Assembly (NCBI GenBank): GCA_038117265.1
Contig: JAYOFO010000062.1
Location: 1-14,020 of the forward strand
Length of the DNA stretch: 14,020 nucleotides
Origin: JAYPUG01 sp038117265
GTDB taxonomy: Bacteria; Pseudomonadota; Alphaproteobacteria; UBA6615
Direction: 5' to 3'
The notes under the pieces are model-generated. The model was given only the letters and a program-made list of their open reading frames with translations, did no database searches and was not told the DNA's origin. Shown here piece by piece: positions 11,604 through 14,020 of this stretch (within the stretch, counting starts at the first letter, position 1; every line of letters begins with the position of its first letter). Made by a program: the position numbers and the translations under genes.

Positions 11604-12659
11604 ATGGCTGGGAAGAAGGCACTGATCGCGGGCGCACTGGGCGTCGTCGGCCGGGCGCTGGTCGAACATCTGAACGACGATCCGGAATGGCAGGTGGTCG
11701 GCCTGTCGCGCCGGGCGCCCGACTTCGAGACGAACGCCACCTTCGCCTCGCTCGACCTGCTCAATCGCGCCGCCGTCGAGCGCGCGGCGCCGGACCTGGC
11801 GGACGTGACCCACATCTTCTTCACCCCGTATGCCCCGCGCGAGAGCTTCGCGGCGGAGGTGGCGCCCAACCTCGCCATGCTGGTGAACCTGGTCGAGGCG
11901 CTGGAGCCGGTCGCCAAGGGGCTGGCGCACATCCAGCTGATGCAGGGCGCCAAATGGTACGGGGTGCAGTTCGGCAAGCCCTACAAGACGCCCGCCAAGG
12001 AAGGCGACCCGCGCCACATGCCCCCCAACTTCTATTACGACCAGCAGGACTGGCTGGCGGAACGCCAGAGGGGACGCGACTGGACCTGGTCGGGTCTGCG
12101 CCCCCACGGGGTGTGGGGCTTCTCGGTCGGCAGCGCCATGAACATGATGACCTCGCTGGCGGTCTATGCCGCCGTCGCGCGCCATATGGGCCTGCCGCTG
12201 AAATGGCCGGGCAACGCCGCGCTGCTCGAGGCGGCCTACAATGTGACCGACGTGGCGCTGCTGGCTCGCGCCATGGTCTGGGCCGCGACGACGCCGGCGG
12301 CGGCCAACGAGGCGTTCAACATCTCCAACGGCGACTTCACCCGCTGGAAATACCTGTGGCCGCGCCTCGCCGACTTCTTCGGCATGGAGGCCGGCGGGGT
12401 GCAGACCATCCGGCTCACCGACGTGATGGCCGACAAGGAAGCAGTGTGGGCCGCGATCGTCGCCGAACACGGGCTGCGCCCCTACGCCATGGTCGACATC
12501 GTCACCTGGCCCTTCCTCGACTACGCGTTTGCCAACGGCTTCGACCAGATGATGAGCCTGACCAAGATCCGCCAGGCCGGCTGGACCGAGGTGCTCGACA
12601 CCGAGGAGACGATCACCGACCAGTTGGCCAAGGCGCGCGCCGCGAAGGTCATACCCTGA
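11604..12659 (+). CDS. PRISE-like SDR reductase (progesterone 5-beta-reductase/iridoid synthase-like), copy 1
   Basis: A 351-residue extended short-chain dehydrogenase/reductase. The cofactor loop is GALGVVG (10-16), and SRRAP (35-39) after the second strand suggests NADPH. The catalytic motifs differ from ordinary SDRs and match the PRISE group: Lys117 in MQGAKWYG (113-120), and NFYY (142-145) giving Tyr144 as the likely catalytic tyrosine. It continues with LRPHGVWGFSVGSAMN (165-180), equivalent to the RPgxifGfsp.s.mN stretch of plant enzymes. PRISE enzymes reduce the C=C of activated enones or dialdehydes. The ATG at 11604 has GGGGGAA upstream. It is followed by a paralogue of identical length after a 139-bp repeat-filled spacer. 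Regulation by the divergent GntR protein is likely. The substrate is unknown. Confidence 0.85.
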   Translation: MAGKKALIAGALGVVGRALVEHLNDDPEWQVVGLSRRAPDFETNATFASLDLLNRAAVERAAPDLADVTHIFFTPYAPRESFAAEVAPNLAMLVNLVEALEPVAKGLAHIQLMQGAKWYGVQFGKPYKTPAKEGDPRHMPPNFYYDQQDWLAERQRGRDWTWSGLRPHGVWGFSVGSAMNMMTSLAVYAAVARHMGLPLKWPGNAALLEAAYNVTDVALLARAMVWAATTPAAANEAFNISNGDFTRWKYLWPRLADFFGMEAGGVQTIRLTDVMADKEAVWAAIVAEHGLRPYAMVDIVTWPFLDYAFANGFDQMMSLTKIRQAGWTEVLDTEETITDQLAKARAAKVIP

Positions 12660-12673
12660 TGGCGATCCTCATA

Positions 12674-12790
12674 CCCCCACCTCTCCCGGCTCACTTCGTT
12701 CGCCACCCTCTCCCCCCTGATGGGCGGAGAGGGTTCATTTGTTTCTCCCTCTCCTCCCACCGGGGAGGAAAGGGTCGGGGTGAGGAGGGT
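12674..12790 (+). repeat. Extragenic palindromic repeat, copy D (full composite)
   Basis: This occupies most of the 139-bp gap between the two reductase genes. The first hairpin is ACCCTCTCC (12705-12713) / GGAGAGGGT (12726-12734). The second is CCCTCTCCTCCC (12747-12758) / GGGAGGAAAGGG (12763-12774), pairing 11 of 12. Positions 12678-12755 match copy C 5355-5432 at 73 of 78 bases, same orientation. The tail GTCGGGGTGAGGAGGG ends 9 bp before the next gene and contains its Shine-Dalgarno. Confidence 0.88.
12783..12788 (+). promoter_or_regulatory. Repeat-derived Shine-Dalgarno AGGAGG of the second reductase
   Basis: AGGAGG, the consensus ribosome-binding core, lies 10 nt before the ATG at 12799 and is part of the tail of repeat copy D. 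It fixes the start of the second reductase and shows that the repeat inserted, or was kept, where it serves translation. A hairpin at 12747-12774 lies just upstream. Confidence 0.6.
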
Positions 12791-12798
12791 TCGCACTG

Positions 12799-13854
12799 AT
12801 GGTCGACAAGACCGCTCTCATCGCCGGCGCCCTCGGCGTGACCGGGCGCGGCCTGATCGAGCATCTCGACACGCTACCCGACTGGGACGTGATCGCACTT
12901 TCGAGGCGTGCGCCCGACTTCGAGACGAAGGCGGAATTCGTCGCGGTCGACCTGACCGACCCGGCCGACTGCGCCGCGAAGCTAGCCGGTCATACCCGGG
13001 GTGTGACCCACATCTTCTACACGGCCTACAGCCAGCAGCCCTCGGTGCCGGCCGAGATTCCGGTGAACGTGGGCATGCTCGCCAACCTGATGGATGCGGT
13101 GGAGCCGGCGGCCCCGGACCTGCACCACGTGCAGCTGATGCACGGCGGCAAGTGGTACGGCACCTATCTGGGCTCCTACAAGACGCCGGCCAAGGAGGAC
13201 GACCCGCGCCCCGTGCCGGTGAACTTCTATCACGCCCAGGGCGACTGGATCGTCGAGCGGCAACGCGGGAAGCACTGGAGCTGGTCGGCGCTGCGCCCCC
13301 ACGGCGTGTGGGGCTTCTCGACCGGCAGCCCGATGAACCTGCTGACCGGCATCGCGTGCTACGCCGCCATCTCGAAGGAGCTGGATCTGCCGCTGCGCTG
13401 GCCGGGCAATGCCGGCTTCTTCGACAAGCTCTACCAGCTGATCGACGTCGACCTGCTGGCCGAGGCGATGGTCTGGGCCTCGACGACGCCGACCGCGGCC
13501 AACCAGGCGTTCAATATCACCAACGGCGACCTGTTCCGCTGGCGCGACATGTGGCCCCGCATCGCCGCCTTCTTCGACATGGAGGTCGGCATGCCGCAGC
13601 AGATCCCCGTCGCCGCCACCATGGCCGACAAGGGCGATGTGTGGGCCGCGATGGCTGACAAGCACGGGCTGCGGCCCTACGCCCTTCCCGAGATCGTCAA
13701 CTGGGCCTATCTCGACATGGCGCTCAACAACGACATCGACCAGATGTCGAGCCTGACGAAGATCTTCCAGGCCGGCTGGAACCGGGTCTGGGACAGCGAA
13801 GAGACGATCACCCGGCAGCTGCAGAAGCTGCGCGACGCGAAGGTCATTCCCTAG
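12799..13854 (+). CDS. PRISE-like SDR reductase, copy 2 (tandem paralogue)
   Basis: A 351-residue paralogue of the preceding reductase, alignable end to end from the shared ALIAGALGV near the N-terminus to the shared C-terminal AKVIP. The cofactor loop is GALGVTG (10-16), with SRRAPDFET identical to copy 1. The catalytic Lys118 lies in MHGGKWYG. The motif NFYY of copy 1 is NFYH here (142-145), keeping Tyr144 but replacing the second Tyr with His145. This supports Tyr144 as catalytic and suggests a changed substrate pocket. FTPYAPRESF of copy 1 is replaced by YTAYSQQPSV, another pocket-side difference. The start has AGGAGG upstream, supplied by the repeat. It is probably co-transcribed with copy 1, and the M14 peptidase starts 23 bp downstream. 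Confidence 0.85.
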   Translation: MVDKTALIAGALGVTGRGLIEHLDTLPDWDVIALSRRAPDFETKAEFVAVDLTDPADCAAKLAGHTRGVTHIFYTAYSQQPSVPAEIPVNVGMLANLMDAVEPAAPDLHHVQLMHGGKWYGTYLGSYKTPAKEDDPRPVPVNFYHAQGDWIVERQRGKHWSWSALRPHGVWGFSTGSPMNLLTGIACYAAISKELDLPLRWPGNAGFFDKLYQLIDVDLLAEAMVWASTTPTAANQAFNITNGDLFRWRDMWPRIAAFFDMEVGMPQQIPVAATMADKGDVWAAMADKHGLRPYALPEIVNWAYLDMALNNDIDQMSSLTKIFQAGWNRVWDSEETITRQLQKLRDAKVIP

Positions 13855-13877
13855 ACGGTCATACCCCAGGACGTTCC

Positions 13878-14020
13878 ATGCCCCTGCACATCTCCGACGC
13901 CTTCGACAGCGGCAACATCGCCGTGCTGGCCGCAGACGACCCGGCCGACATCCGCCTCGAGATCCGCAAGGACCACAATTCCGACTTCTACATGTGGTTC
14001 CACTTCCGGCTCACCGGCGC
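13878..14020 (+). CDS. N-terminal part of an M14-family zinc carboxypeptidase
   Basis: The gene runs off the window after 47 full codons. The visible N-terminus begins MPLHISDAFDSGNIAVLAAD and continues with IRLEIRKDHNSDFYMWFHFRLTG. This matches the beta-rich N-terminal domain that precedes the catalytic domain in bacterial cytosolic M14 carboxypeptidases (AGTPBP1-like group). The zinc-binding HxxE motif lies beyond the window, so activity cannot be checked. There is no signal peptide. The ATG has AGGA 6 nt upstream (13868-13871). The 23-bp gap after the second reductase suggests an operon or read-through, although the functional link is not obvious. Confidence 0.75.
   Translation, partial: MPLHISDAFDSGNIAVLAADDPADIRLEIRKDHNSDFYMWFHFRLTG

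Overview
The window looks like a high-GC alphaproteobacterial chromosome fragment. Evidence: very GC-rich third codon positions, wide use of GTG and CTG, Rhizobiales/Rhodospirillales-like catabolic enzymes, and the extragenic 'accctctcc...ggagagggt' and 'ccgcGAAAgcgg' palindromes common in such genomes. The species cannot be named from this sequence. I see no rRNA, tRNA, CRISPR array, integrase or transposase.

Layout. (1) 1-2264: the 3' end of a probable Gfo/Idh/MocA-type oxidoreductase, then, on the minus strand, a QorA-like quinone oxidoreductase followed after 4 bp by an epoxide-hydrolase/dehalogenase-like alpha/beta hydrolase with an Asp nucleophile. (2) 2265-3302: a 162-bp divergent control region and a BKACE-family (DUF849) beta-keto acid cleavage enzyme. 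(3) 3353-3820: a small DUF559 (PD-(D/E)XK-fold) gene boxed in by inverted copies of an extragenic palindromic repeat, with a perfect 13-bp inverted repeat abutting its ATG on one side and running into its 3' end on the other. (4) 3829-7515, minus strand: GabD-like succinate-semialdehyde dehydrogenase, an NtaA/SnaA/DszA-type FMN-dependent monooxygenase and a small lipocalin-like protein, separated by repeat-filled spacers. (5) 7670-8788: a lower-GC gene joining an EVE/PUA-like N-terminal domain to a PD-(D/E)XK-like C-terminal domain, a candidate one-gene modification-dependent nuclease. (6) 8965-14020: an FAD-linked oxidase resembling alkyl-DHAP synthase, a GntR/FCD regulator, two tandem PRISE-like reductases separated by another repeat copy, and the start of an M14-family carboxypeptidase.

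How the genes may work together: the metabolic genes form an oxidative/hydrolytic catabolic neighbourhood (enone reductase, FAD oxidase, FMN monooxygenase, hydrolase, beta-keto acid cleavage, semialdehyde oxidation). No single pathway can be proven from sequence. The GntR gene sits between the FAD oxidase and the divergent reductase pair. A perfect palindrome overlaps its predicted -35 box, and the same 10-mer lies upstream of the oxidase, which suggests a small autoregulated regulon.

The most unusual elements are the repeat-boxed DUF559 gene, which resembles in layout the REP/RAYT pairing but with a nuclease-fold protein, and the EVE-nuclease fusion. Four repeat copies (two full composites, two halves) lie at gene boundaries, and two of them place a Shine-Dalgarno-like sequence directly before a start codon.
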